Below are positions 8,607 through 16,982 of a DNA stretch of 41,183 nt, one piece after another. The notes under the pieces are model-generated. The model was not told where the DNA came from, ran no database searches, and was given only the letters and a program-made list of their open reading frames with translations. Origin of the DNA: Dysgonamonadaceae bacterium (GTDB taxonomy: Bacteria; Bacteroidota; Bacteroidia; Bacteroidales; Azobacteroidaceae). The DNA is taken from contig JAITAH010000188.1 of the NCBI GenBank assembly GCA_031284225.1, positions 1 through 41,183 of the forward strand. The letters are read 5' to 3'. Both the position numbers and the translations under genes were made by a program. Positions within the stretch are counted from its first letter, which is position 1; each line of letters begins with the position of its first letter.

Positions 8607-9318
8607 CAGAGATGTATTTAATGAATTTCAACAAGCTTTGCGGGGCGTAAAAGGCAATCTGCATGTGCTGGAAGCCTCTGTGCCCGTTGAAAAGCAGATG
8701 GAATATTTCAACTATTCCGAGAAAGTAAGGGAATACTGCAAGGATGAAACGGTAGAAGAACAGATCAATATCCTTCATTCGGATGAGGCTTCGTTGGAAG
8801 AAACCAAATATGCCATGACATTTCTGGCTATTTCGGGCGATGTAAAAGCCTACCGGGCGCTGGAAAAGTACAGTGAAAATCCGAAAAACAAGGTGTTGAG
8901 CGATTGGGCGGTCATGTCGCTCCTACAAGCCCGGATCACCTTAGATACCGAATTTTCCGACGAGAAACAAATATTTATAGCAACCGGTTTGGGCGGCGAA
9001 GGAAATAAACTGCGGTTTTATGCGTTCTTCAAGGCCGAAGGCTTGCGTCCGTTTTCCGAATACCAGCGGGATTTGATTAAAAAAGAAATACCGTTCTACA
9101 TCCATCGCTATCAGGGCGAAGTGGAAGAAATACAAATAGAAGACACTTATTTTTCAGTGGCGTTTTTGATTGATTTTCAAGTCGATTTACGAGTAATGTT
9201 ACTCAATGCCGTTGAAGAATGTAACGAATACGGCAATTTTATTCAGACTAACTTTATCGTTACCAATGTAAAAAAGTTTGATCAGGAAGATATTCGCCGG
9301 GAATTGCAAAAAAGATGA
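8596..9318 (+). CDS. Unrecognised 240-aa cytoplasmic protein
   Basis: No family recognised. No signal peptide or membrane segment; acidic, mostly helical N-terminal half. Residues about 65-120 (EETKYAMTFLAISGDVKAYRALEKY) look like HEAT-type helical repeats, and the C-terminal half looks alpha/beta. It overlaps the upstream glycosyltransferase by 11 bp and the downstream gtrA by 4 bp (ATGA), so the three are translationally coupled and the product probably acts with them. A scaffold or regulatory role in the glycosylation step is a guess from position only. Confidence 0.75.
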   Translation: MENDRDVFNEFQQALRGVKGNLHVLEASVPVEKQMEYFNYSEKVREYCKDETVEEQINILHSDEASLEETKYAMTFLAISGDVKAYRALEKYSENPKNKVLSDWAVMSLLQARITLDTEFSDEKQIFIATGLGGEGNKLRFYAFFKAEGLRPFSEYQRDLIKKEIPFYIHRYQGEVEEIQIEDTYFSVAFLIDFQVDLRVMLLNAVEECNEYGNFIQTNFIVTNVKKFDQEDIRRELQKR

Positions 9319-9770
9319 ACAGAAATTTGATTGTACAGGTTTGTAAATACGGAATTGTAGGAGTATTAAATACGTTGTTAACCGCGGTAGTCATTGGACT
9401 GATGATGCACTTTTTGTTCCGGGTAAGCGGGAATCGAGACGCTTCGTCCGTCGCCGTATCTGTTTCAAATGCGACGGGCTATATTGCAGGGTTTATCAAC
9501 AGCTTTATCTGGAACCGGAAATGGACTTTCCAAAGCCGGAAAGACTGGCGAATCGACTTCTTGAAATTTATCGCAACCTTTTTTATTTGTTACATCCCCC
9601 AATTGCTTTTAGTGATGGTTTTGAACCGTTATGCAAACATCCCTTCCCTGAAAATTCATGTCTTGGGACTTGCGGCGCTGTCGCCGGCCTACCTTTGCCA
9701 GCTAATCGGAATCGTATTTTATACGACATTGAATTTTTTATGCAATAAATATTATACATTCAAGGCATAA
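9315..9770 (+). CDS. GtrA family membrane protein
   Basis: 151 aa with four transmembrane helices and the GtrA pattern CKYGIVGVLNTLL at the N-terminus and FIWNRKWTF in the middle. Members are thought to help flip undecaprenyl-phosphate-linked sugars or assist cell-surface polysaccharide synthesis. The gene lies directly before a DPM1/GtrB-type glycosyltransferase, the classic GtrA-GtrB pairing of O-antigen glucosylation systems. ATGA overlap with the upstream gene. Confidence 0.9.
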   Translation: MNRNLIVQVCKYGIVGVLNTLLTAVVIGLMMHFLFRVSGNRDASSVAVSVSNATGYIAGFINSFIWNRKWTFQSRKDWRIDFLKFIATFFICYIPQLLLVMVLNRYANIPSLKIHVLGLAALSPAYLCQLIGIVFYTTLNFLCNKYYTFKA

Positions 9771-9783
9771 CCGGCGAAGTAAT

Positions 9784-10740
9784 ATGCAAACGCTCACGAT
9801 TATCATACCCTGTTATAATGAGGAAGCGGTGATTGACGCTTGTCATCAGCGGCTTACCTCCGTTTTGCAAGGCCTGGACTACCGGTCGCAACTGATATAC
9901 ATTGACGACGGAAGCGTCGATCGCACGATTGAACGCCTGTCGGCGATTGCCGCCGCGGATTCGCAGGTAAAAGCGCTGCGCTTTTCACGGAATTTCGGAC
10001 ATCAGGCGGCTGTTACGGCCGGGATTCACCACTGCACGACGGATTTTGCGATTATCATGGACGCCGATTTGCAGGATCCGCCCGAATTAATTCCCACGCT
10101 TTTAGCCAAACAGAAAGAAGAAAACGCCAATGTGGTGTATTGCGTTCGCGAACGCCGCCTGGGCGAAAGCAAATTCAAACTCTGGTCGGCTAAACGGTTC
10201 TACCGGATGCTCAACAAGTGGTCGGAAACCCAGTTCCCCTTAGATGTAGGCGATTTTCGCTTGATAGACTCCCGGATTATCGCCGAATTTAACCGCTTCA
10301 AAGAGCGGGGTAAATACGTTCGGGGTTTGATTTCGTGGATGGGATTCAAGCAAACGCCGCTGTATTATGAACGAGATCCGAGGCAGGGCGGAAAAAGCAA
10401 ATATCCTTTCCGGAAAACGCTATCGTTCGCTTCGGTCGCCTTGTTTTATTTTTCCAAAAAACCGCTTCAGATGGCTACCGGATTAGGATTCTTTGCCGTC
10501 CTCATAGGCGTCGTTATGGCCGTATGGTATATTCTCGGCAAAATTCTCGGTTACACGGCGGCCGAGAGCGGATGGACGTCGATCATGATTGGCATCATCT
10601 TTTTCGGCGGAGTTCAGCTGCTCACCATCGGCGTTTTAGGACAATATATTGGTATTCTGTTTGATGAGGTGAAAGAACGGCCGGAATATATTATCGATGA
10701 AACACTCAATATGAATATTATTTATACCTTTGCCGAATGA
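9784..10740 (+). CDS. DPM1/GtrB-type polyprenyl-phosphate glycosyltransferase
   Basis: 318 aa. Family 2 GT-A domain with DDGS (41-44) and DAD (93-95, in IIMDADLQDPPELIP), then R-QGGKSKYPFRKT, then two C-terminal transmembrane helices (about 225-290). This is the layout of enzymes that transfer a sugar from a nucleotide donor to undecaprenyl phosphate (GtrB, ArnC, YkcC type). Lies 13 bp after gtrA and overlaps the dehydrogenase by 4 bp, so the donor could be the uronic acid made by that enzyme, though this is inference. Confidence 0.92.
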   Translation: MQTLTIIIPCYNEEAVIDACHQRLTSVLQGLDYRSQLIYIDDGSVDRTIERLSAIAAADSQVKALRFSRNFGHQAAVTAGIHHCTTDFAIIMDADLQDPPELIPTLLAKQKEENANVVYCVRERRLGESKFKLWSAKRFYRMLNKWSETQFPLDVGDFRLIDSRIIAEFNRFKERGKYVRGLISWMGFKQTPLYYERDPRQGGKSKYPFRKTLSFASVALFYFSKKPLQMATGLGFFAVLIGVVMAVWYILGKILGYTAAESGWTSIMIGIIFFGGVQLLTIGVLGQYIGILFDEVKERPEYIIDETLNMNIIYTFAE

Positions 10741-11972
10741 ACAACGATATTCACATTGCCGTTATCGGTTTGGGCTATGCAGGTTTACCTTTAGCCCGGT
10801 TATTCGCCACCCGCTATCCGGTGGTCGGTTTCGACGTTAATAAAAAACGGGTGGCGGAGTTGCAGGCCGGCCACGATCATACGCTGGAAGTTCCCGACGA
10901 TTTGCTGCAATCGGTGTTGGGCAAGAATCTGCACTGTACGGACAATCCCGAAGCTATCCGCCGCTGCAATTTTTATATCGTAACCGTTCCGACGCCGGCC
11001 GACCGCAACAATCGTCCCGATTTAACGCCTTTGAAGCGAGCCAGCGAAACCATCGGACGAGTCATTTCGCCGGGCGATATTGTAATTTACGAATCGACCG
11101 TTTATCCGGGCGCTACCGAAGAAGATTGCATCCCGGTGGTGGAAGCGGTATCCGGTTTGACGTTCAACCGCGATTTCTTCGCCGGCTATTCGCCCGAACG
11201 CATTAACCCCGGCGATAAGGAGCATACCGTCGATACGATCCGGAAAGTAACGTCCGGATCAACGCCGGAGGTCGCCGCCACGGTAGATGCGCTTTACCGC
11301 TCCGTCATCACGGCAGGAACCCATTTAGCGCCTTCGATCCGCGTGGCCGAAGCGGCAAAAATCATCGAAAACTGCCAGCGCGACATCAACATCGCGTTCG
11401 TCAACGAACTGAAAAAAATCTTCGACCGCATGAATCTGGATACGCATGCCGTTTTGGAAGCGGCCGGCACCAAATGGAATTTCCTGAAATTCCGTCCCGG
11501 ACTGGTGGGCGGGCATTGCATCGGCGTAGATCCGTATTATCTTGCTCAGAAGGCGCAGGAATATGGTTATCATCCGGAAATTATTCTGGCCGGCCGGCGG
11601 TTGAACGACAGCATGGGCGAATATATCGGCGCGCAGGTCGTGAAAAAAATGATACTGAACGGCCTTCCGGTAAAAGATGCGAGCATCTTGGTGATGGGTA
11701 TTACTTTCAAAGAAAATTGTCCGGACGTGCGCAATACCAAAGTAGTAGAAGTGATTCGCACGCTGAACGAATACGGCGCCCGGACGCAAATTTACGACCC
11801 TTGGGCAAACGCGGACGAAGTGAAAAAGGAATACGGACTGGATATGGTCGCCCAGCTACCGGAACAGACCTTCGAGGCCATCATTGTAGCGGTTGCCCAT
11901 AAGGTTTTCGAGAAAACCGACTTCTCCCGCTTGCTGAAAGCCGGCGGCGTATGCTATAAATTATCCGAATAG
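10737..11972 (+). CDS. UDP-sugar 6-dehydrogenase (WbpO/TviB-like)
   Basis: 411 aa. Uses two NAD+ to oxidise the C6 hydroxyl of a UDP-hexose or UDP-N-acetylhexosamine to a carboxylate. Rossmann motif GLGYAG (11-16), the YSPERINPGD segment, catalytic cysteine C261 in GGHCIGVDPYYL, and MGITFKENCPDVRNTK in the C-terminal domain. The YSPERINPGD and FKENCPD forms are those of the WbpO/TviB/WecC group (UDP-GlcNAc or UDP-GalNAc dehydrogenases) rather than UDP-glucose dehydrogenase, but the substrate cannot be settled from sequence alone. Overlaps the upstream glycosyltransferase (ATGA); the response regulator gene starts 2 bp later. Confidence 0.92.
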   Translation: MNNDIHIAVIGLGYAGLPLARLFATRYPVVGFDVNKKRVAELQAGHDHTLEVPDDLLQSVLGKNLHCTDNPEAIRRCNFYIVTVPTPADRNNRPDLTPLKRASETIGRVISPGDIVIYESTVYPGATEEDCIPVVEAVSGLTFNRDFFAGYSPERINPGDKEHTVDTIRKVTSGSTPEVAATVDALYRSVITAGTHLAPSIRVAEAAKIIENCQRDINIAFVNELKKIFDRMNLDTHAVLEAAGTKWNFLKFRPGLVGGHCIGVDPYYLAQKAQEYGYHPEIILAGRRLNDSMGEYIGAQVVKKMILNGLPVKDASILVMGITFKENCPDVRNTKVVEVIRTLNEYGARTQIYDPWANADEVKKEYGLDMVAQLPEQTFEAIIVAVAHKVFEKTDFSRLLKAGGVCYKLSE

Positions 11973-11974
11973 AT

Positions 11975-13354
11975 ATGAAAAAAGGCAGCATTTTAGTCGT
12001 TGACGATAATAAAAACGTACTGACCGCTTTGCGCATCCTGCTCGAACGGTATTTTGAAACGGTTACTCTTCTGTCTTCCCCCCATTCGATGACGGCAATT
12101 CTGCGGACTCAAACGCCGGACATTGTTTTGCTTGATATGAATTTTTCCGCCGGCGTCAATACCGGAAATGAAGGCTTGTTCTGGCTGTCGGAAATCAGAA
12201 AGTACGACGCCGGGCTGCCGGTCGTCCTGTTTACCGCTTATGCCGACATCGATTTGGCGGTTAAAGCCTTGAAGCAAGGCGCTGTCGATTTCATTGTAAA
12301 GCCTTGGGACAATGCCCGACTGATTGCTACCCTGCAAGCCGCATATTCCCTGCGGGAATCGCGGAAAGAAGTCCAACGCCTGCGCGAAACGCAAAATGTG
12401 TTGCAGGAAGAATTGGGTAAAGAGCAGACTGTCTGCTGGGGCGTTTCCGAAGCGATGCAACAATTGCGGAACTTGGTGCAGAAAGTGGCCAAAACCGACG
12501 CCAATATTCTGATTACCGGCGAAAACGGTACGGGAAAAGAAGTTATCGCCCGCGAAATCCATCGCCTCTCTCGGCGCAACCGCGAAGCGTTGATTACCGT
12601 CGATATGGGGGCTATTACCGAATCGCTGTTCGAGAGCGAACTGTTCGGCCATGTAAAAGGGGCGTTTACCGACGCCAAAACCGACCGCACAGGCAAGTTC
12701 GAAGCTGCCAACGGCGGTACCCTGTTTTTGGACGAAATCGGAAATTTGTCTTTTCCTCTGCAAGCTAAATTGCTGTCGGTTTTGCAATCGCGACAAGTGG
12801 TGAGGGTAGGGGGCAATCGCCCGCTTCCGATTGATATTCGTTTGATTAGCGCTTCCAACCGGAATCTGCAAACAGCGGTGCAATCGGGCGGATTCCGGGA
12901 AGATTTGCTATACCGCATCAATACCATTCAAATCGAGCTGCCGCCCTTGCGCGAACGAAAAGACGATATCCCGCTTCTGGCGGAGTTTTTTTTGGAAAAA
13001 CAGGCGCATAAGTACCAAAAAACAGGCGGTATGCGGTTTTCTACCGCCGCTATCCAAAAACTGAAAGAGTATCCCTGGCCGGGAAACATCCGCGAGTTGC
13101 AGCATACGATAGAAAAAACGGTGATCTTGTCGGACAATACGGAATTGCAGGCGTCCGACTTTTATTTGCAAAAACCGTTGCAGGACGACCTCGCGCTGGA
13201 AATGACGCTGGAAAGGGCGGAACAGATTCTGATTCGAAACGCTTTGAAACGGCACAAAAATAATCTTTCGACCACGGCGGCCGAATTGGGTATTACACGT
13301 CCGACTTTGTACAGCAAGATAAAGAAATACAATGTTTCAATCGATTCAGTATAA
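11975..13354 (+). CDS. NtrC-type sigma-54-dependent response regulator
   Basis: 459 aa. Receiver domain with acidic pair D10-D11, phosphoacceptor D54 (in VLLDMN) and K109 (FIVKPWD). AAA+ domain with Walker A GENGTGKE (182-189), sigma-54 contact loop GAFTDA (229-234) and Walker B GGTLFLDEIG (247-256). A Fis-type helix-turn-helix ends the protein (about 415-459). The loop reads GAFTDA instead of GAFTGA; I believe this variant is common in Bacteroidota activators. It would activate promoters read by RNA polymerase with sigma-54 when phosphorylated by the kinase encoded next, whose gene overlaps by 23 bp. Confidence 0.95.
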   Translation: MKKGSILVVDDNKNVLTALRILLERYFETVTLLSSPHSMTAILRTQTPDIVLLDMNFSAGVNTGNEGLFWLSEIRKYDAGLPVVLFTAYADIDLAVKALKQGAVDFIVKPWDNARLIATLQAAYSLRESRKEVQRLRETQNVLQEELGKEQTVCWGVSEAMQQLRNLVQKVAKTDANILITGENGTGKEVIAREIHRLSRRNREALITVDMGAITESLFESELFGHVKGAFTDAKTDRTGKFEAANGGTLFLDEIGNLSFPLQAKLLSVLQSRQVVRVGGNRPLPIDIRLISASNRNLQTAVQSGGFREDLLYRINTIQIELPPLRERKDDIPLLAEFFLEKQAHKYQKTGGMRFSTAAIQKLKEYPWPGNIRELQHTIEKTVILSDNTELQASDFYLQKPLQDDLALEMTLERAEQILIRNALKRHKNNLSTTAAELGITRPTLYSKIKKYNVSIDSV

Positions 13355-14660
13355 GTTATACATCTATACGGTTTTGCTGGCGGCGGCAGTGGCCGGCGCC
13401 ACATGGGCGATATGTACTGGCGGTTACTTGTATGCTGTTGCGGGAATAGCCGGGATTCTTTTTTGCCTATCCGGTTTAAACGGCTGTTACCGACGTTATA
13501 ATTCCAATATTCTTTTCCTGCTGAATGCGTTGGAAAACGGCGATTATTCGTTTCATTTTTCGGAAACCAAACTTTCGATCAGAGAAAGGGAAATGAACCG
13601 GATGATGAACCGGATCAAAGATATCTTGTCCGTTGCCCGGAAAGAGGTGATCGAAAATGAGAATTTCCTGAGCTTGATTCTCGAAAGCGTTTCCACCGGA
13701 ATTATTATTGTCAACGACCGGGGTATTGTGCAGAAAGTGAATCAAGCGGCGCTGGATATGCTGGGTTTGCCGATTTTTTCACACCTCAATCAGTTGCATG
13801 CCGTGAATGAAAGCTATCCCGAACAGTTTCACCACCTGAAAGCCGGCGACAGAATACAGCTTTCGTTACCCACCGAACGGGAGGAACTGTCGATCAGCCT
13901 CCATGTATCGCAAATCAGGCTGAAACGAGGAATGATGCGGATTCTGACCCTAAACAACATCGGCAACGAATTGGAAATGAAAGAAATGGAATCCTGGATT
14001 CGCCTCATCCGTGTAATGACGCACGAGATCATGAATTCCGTTGCGCCTATTACCTCGCTGAGCGAAACCATGCGGTCGATTTACCAAAGCGGCATCCCCG
14101 CCGCCGATCTGAAACAGAACACGCTGGAAGCCTTTGAAACCATCAGCGCCACGGCCTCCGGCCTGCTCGCATTCGTCGAATCGTACCGGAAATTCACCGC
14201 CCTTCCCAAGCCAAAAAAAGAAGCGGTCGATCTGCGTGCCTTGGTCGATAAAGTAATCAAACTGCACGAACCGGCGCTCGTGGAAAAAGGAATTGCACTG
14301 ACGATACACATTCCCGAATCGCCGACCGTTTTGGCCGACGAAAACCTGCTATCCCAGGCAGTAATCAATCTGATGAAAAACGCCATTGAAGCTGTTGAAC
14401 CGCATCAGAACGGACAAATCGTCCTTTCGACTCATACGCCGGAAGTAGGCGCCGTCAGCCTCGAAATAGCCAACACCGGACAGCCGATTCCTGCCGACAT
14501 TCTGCCGCACATCTTCATCCCTTTCTTCACTACCAAGCCGGCCGGATCCGGCGTCGGATTGAGCGTTTCGCGCTACATTATGCGTCTGCACGGCGGGAAG
14601 TTACAACACTCCCTTTCCAAAGAGGGAATGACGGTTTTCCAATTAATATTCAGTGAATAA
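13332..14660 (+). CDS. Membrane sensor histidine kinase, NtrB-like, partner of the NtrC-type regulator
   Basis: 442 aa. Two N-terminal transmembrane helices (about 9-28 and 33-50) with almost no periplasmic loop, a HAMP-like stretch, a PAS domain (about 110-215, SVSTGIIIVNDRG), then DHp with H231 in MTHEIMNSVAPI and a HATPase domain (NLMKNAIEAV, GSGVGLSVSRYIM). The ATP-binding G1 box reads NTGQPIP, lacking the usual Asp of DxGxG. The very short external part suggests sensing within the membrane or cytoplasm. The gene starts inside the regulator gene (23-bp overlap) and ends the operon. Confidence 0.93.
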   Translation: MFQSIQYKLYIYTVLLAAAVAGATWAICTGGYLYAVAGIAGILFCLSGLNGCYRRYNSNILFLLNALENGDYSFHFSETKLSIREREMNRMMNRIKDILSVARKEVIENENFLSLILESVSTGIIIVNDRGIVQKVNQAALDMLGLPIFSHLNQLHAVNESYPEQFHHLKAGDRIQLSLPTEREELSISLHVSQIRLKRGMMRILTLNNIGNELEMKEMESWIRLIRVMTHEIMNSVAPITSLSETMRSIYQSGIPAADLKQNTLEAFETISATASGLLAFVESYRKFTALPKPKKEAVDLRALVDKVIKLHEPALVEKGIALTIHIPESPTVLADENLLSQAVINLMKNAIEAVEPHQNGQIVLSTHTPEVGAVSLEIANTGQPIPADILPHIFIPFFTTKPAGSGVGLSVSRYIMRLHGGKLQHSLSKEGMTVFQLIFSE

Positions 14661-14770
14661 TCCTCTTGTCCGAAAAATCTGCTTTTCTTCCGCCCGTTGC
14701 GATTTGCCTAAGCTGTGATTGCGGCAAGGTTACGTTATTACCAACTCCTTTACGTTTTTGTACAAGAGAG

Positions 14771-15898
14771 TTATTTGATGTGGATAAATGGTAAAATGGA
14801 AAAAACCGGATTCAATTCCAACAGGCGGGGACAGGAAATGCTGTCTTCCGGTACTCCAATATTGTATGTATCCAATACCGTCCGGGCATTTTCGGCAAAG
14901 CGTTGCATCTTGACGGAGTTGACGACATTCGCCGTGGCAGACAGTACAGGGACGACCGAGAAATCTGTTTGATTTCCGTTAAGTTTCCGATCGACATACA
15001 TCAGCAAGTACTTGCAGGATACGATGCGGGTTTTCTCCGGTCGCTTTTCGAGAACGATTTGAATCATTTGTCCGCCGTCGGTATTCGCGGCCGTCATGCC
15101 CGAAACAAAATTTCCTAACGAATAAACGATGAGGTTGGCCATATTGCCTGCGGAATCGGCAATGATCTGGGCCGGTTGAACGACGTGCGGATGCGATCCG
15201 ATGATTATATCGACCCCTTCGTCGATCAGGAAACGTGCCGTTTGTTCCTGTTCCTGGTTTTGTTTCAGGCGGTATTCCGTTCCCCAGTGCATGTTGGCGA
15301 TGATAACGTCGGCTTTCAGGTATTTGGCGCGTTGTATGTCCTGTCGAATCAGCGCCGAGTCGATGTAATTGACGATGTTGGGAAATGCGGGTTTTATGCC
15401 GTTGGTACCGTAAGCGTAATTCAGAAAAGCGATCCGGCCGCCGTTTTTTTCCACTATCAGGGGACAAGTTTTTTCCCGTTCTTCGGCGTTGCGAAAAACG
15501 CCGGTATGTTTTATTTCCAGCGAATCCAATACGTTGAGCGTGCGGTTCAGGCCTTTGGAATAGCGGTCGAGGATGTGGTTGTTGGCGTTGAGAAAAACGT
15601 CGAATCCTGCGTCTTTTAAGGCGATGGCGAATTCGTCCGGCGAACTGAACATCGGGTAACCTTTATAAGGTTTGCCTCCCAGAGTGGTTTCTAAGTTGAC
15701 GACGGCTATATCGGCGCAGGAAATGGCTTCCGTTATGTGCCGGAAATACGACGAATAATCATACGTTCCGTTCCGGTAGGCGTTGTCCAACTGCGCCTGG
15801 TGTTGCATGGCGTCGCCGGCAAAAAGCAATGTGAGCTGTTGTGCATGGCTGTTCGCGAGAAAGAGCTGTAACGTCAGGAGCAGGTAAAATCTTTTCAT
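14771..15898 (-). CDS. CapA-family metallophosphatase-like protein
   Basis: 375 aa with a signal peptide (LLLTLQLFLANSHAQ), so periplasmic or secreted. Carries the CapA/PgsA metal-site motifs in order: FAGDAMQH, VNLETTLGG, NANNHILDR, NMHWGTEY and IIGSHPHVVQP. CapA proteins take part in poly-gamma-glutamate export in Bacillus, but most single-copy members in Bacteroidota have no known substrate; no capB or capC is nearby. Overlaps the upstream esterase gene by 4 bp, so the two are co-translated. Its 3' end faces the histidine kinase gene across 110 bp with no strong terminator. Confidence 0.88.
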   Translation of the reverse strand: MKRFYLLLTLQLFLANSHAQQLTLLFAGDAMQHQAQLDNAYRNGTYDYSSYFRHITEAISCADIAVVNLETTLGGKPYKGYPMFSSPDEFAIALKDAGFDVFLNANNHILDRYSKGLNRTLNVLDSLEIKHTGVFRNAEEREKTCPLIVEKNGGRIAFLNYAYGTNGIKPAFPNIVNYIDSALIRQDIQRAKYLKADVIIANMHWGTEYRLKQNQEQEQTARFLIDEGVDIIIGSHPHVVQPAQIIADSAGNMANLIVYSLGNFVSGMTAANTDGGQMIQIVLEKRPEKTRIVSCKYLLMYVDRKLNGNQTDFSVVPVLSATANVVNSVKMQRFAENARTVLDTYNIGVPEDSISCPRLLELNPVFSILPFIHIK

Positions 15899-16728
15899 TG
15901 AGTTTGGAATTGCTTAAAATTTTCGACCATAAAGACTAATTGGTATTTAATAGCATTGTTCCAATAGGCCGAATCGTGTTTTCCGGGACGGGAAATAAAG
16001 TCGTGCGGAATGTTGTTTTCGAGCAGTTTTTGATGTAGATTTTTATTTACCGTATAGAAAAAGTCTTCCGTCCCGCAATCGATCAAGATTTTCAAGGAGT
16101 TGGGCGTAAGCAGGTGCGTGAGGTTGATTACGGTGTTTTTCTCCCAGTTTTCCGGATTTTCGGTGTAGCTGCCCAGCCGTTTGGCCAAATCCCAGTTTAA
16201 CGGAAAAGGACGGATGTCCACTCCGCCGCTCATGCTGCCGGCGACGCCGAACACGTCGAGATGCCGGAAGGCGAGAAACAACGCGCCGTGTCCACCCATA
16301 CTTAAACCGGTGATTCCGCGGCCTTTCGGCGATTGGATAGTAGAATACTGCCGGTCGATCCACCGGACTAATTCGGAAGCTATATAGGTTTCGTACCGAC
16401 ATTCGTTATCGTTGGGAACGTCGTAATACCAGCTGCTGTAACCGCCGTCCGGCGACACGATGATGATGGCTTCGGCGTCGGCTATTTTTCGGATATAGTC
16501 GCCGTTGATGTTCATCCATCCGGTGTAATCGCCGCTGTATCCGTGCAATAAATAGACTACCGGGTATTTCTTATCGGAACTGTAACTGTCGGGCGTAACC
16601 ACAATAGCCGGAATGGTTTTTTGCATGGCTTGACTGTAAGTCGCTACCGTATCGATTTTTGCGGCATAGCTGTTTCCGGCAAAAACGGTCGTCAGTATGC
16701 CGACGAGCATCATTTGTACTTTTTTCAT
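15895..16728 (-). CDS. Secreted D-type (antigen 85/CE1-like) esterase
   Basis: 277 aa with signal peptide (MLVGILTTVFAGNSYA). Alpha/beta hydrolase of the esterase D family (PF00756): oxyanion segment LLHGYSGD, nucleophile S143 in GLSMGG, acid probably D217 (IDCGTED) and H251 (GKHDSAYW). Relatives include acetyl- or feruloyl-esterases that strip acyl groups from plant polysaccharides. Lying next to a PUL this is a plausible role, but the gene has its own promoter and pairs with the CapA-like gene, so it may belong to another process. Confidence 0.88.
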   Translation of the reverse strand: MKKVQMMLVGILTTVFAGNSYAAKIDTVATYSQAMQKTIPAIVVTPDSYSSDKKYPVVYLLHGYSGDYTGWMNINGDYIRKIADAEAIIIVSPDGGYSSWYYDVPNDNECRYETYIASELVRWIDRQYSTIQSPKGRGITGLSMGGHGALFLAFRHLDVFGVAGSMSGGVDIRPFPLNWDLAKRLGSYTENPENWEKNTVINLTHLLTPNSLKILIDCGTEDFFYTVNKNLHQKLLENNIPHDFISRPGKHDSAYWNNAIKYQLVFMVENFKQFQTQ

Positions 16729-16765
16729 ACGTGAATAATTTGTTTTTTATGGTCGTATGGAACTC

Positions 16766-16813
16766 GCGTGATTTTTGTTATTAGGAACTTGAATGATTGA
16801 ACAAAAATCATGC
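16766..16813 (-). repeat. 14-bp inverted repeat in the esterase leader
   Basis: Arms 16766-16779 (GCGTGATTTTTGTT on plus) and 16800-16813 (AACAAAAATCATGC), 13/14 complementary, 20-nt loop. It lies between the predicted promoter (16847-16854) and the esterase start at 16728, so it would form a hairpin in a leader of about 110 nt, or be an operator dyad. Confidence 0.6.
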
Positions 16814-16846
16814 TTCGTTTCATATCATTTAATTTATTTTTATTCG

Positions 16847-16854
16847 CAAAGATA
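16847..16854 (-). promoter_or_regulatory. Probable promoter of the esterase-capA operon, -7 box
   Basis: Reads TATCTTTG on the minus strand (TAnnTTTG), 118 bp upstream of the esterase ATG. No convincing -33 TTTG. It separates this pair from the PUL upstream. Confidence 0.55.
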
Positions 16855-16982
16855 ATTCTTTATGAATAAAAAACGAGGTTTTTGTTAAAAGTTTTTTTCC
16901 CCGGCGCCCGCCGAATATGCTTGGTATCCGGGGTTGCCTGCTATCAGGAATGGCTCTTTTGAAAATATACAGAAAAAACAAT

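Noticed and set aside
12659..12676. GAFTDA loop as a sign that the NtrC-type regulator cannot contact sigma-54
   Set aside because: GAFTDA is, as far as I know, a frequent variant in Bacteroidota activators, and the rest of the AAA+ domain is intact.
14661..14770. Terminator between the convergent kinase and capA genes
   Set aside because: Only distant 7-bp complementary words (CTCTTGT/ACAAGAG, about 92 bp apart) and weak short stems are seen; no T-tract.
16900..16940. Intrinsic terminator of the PUL (CCCCGG/CCGGGG stem)
   Set aside because: On the PUL strand the stem is followed by A residues, not T, and the loop is about 24 nt; on the other strand no T run follows.
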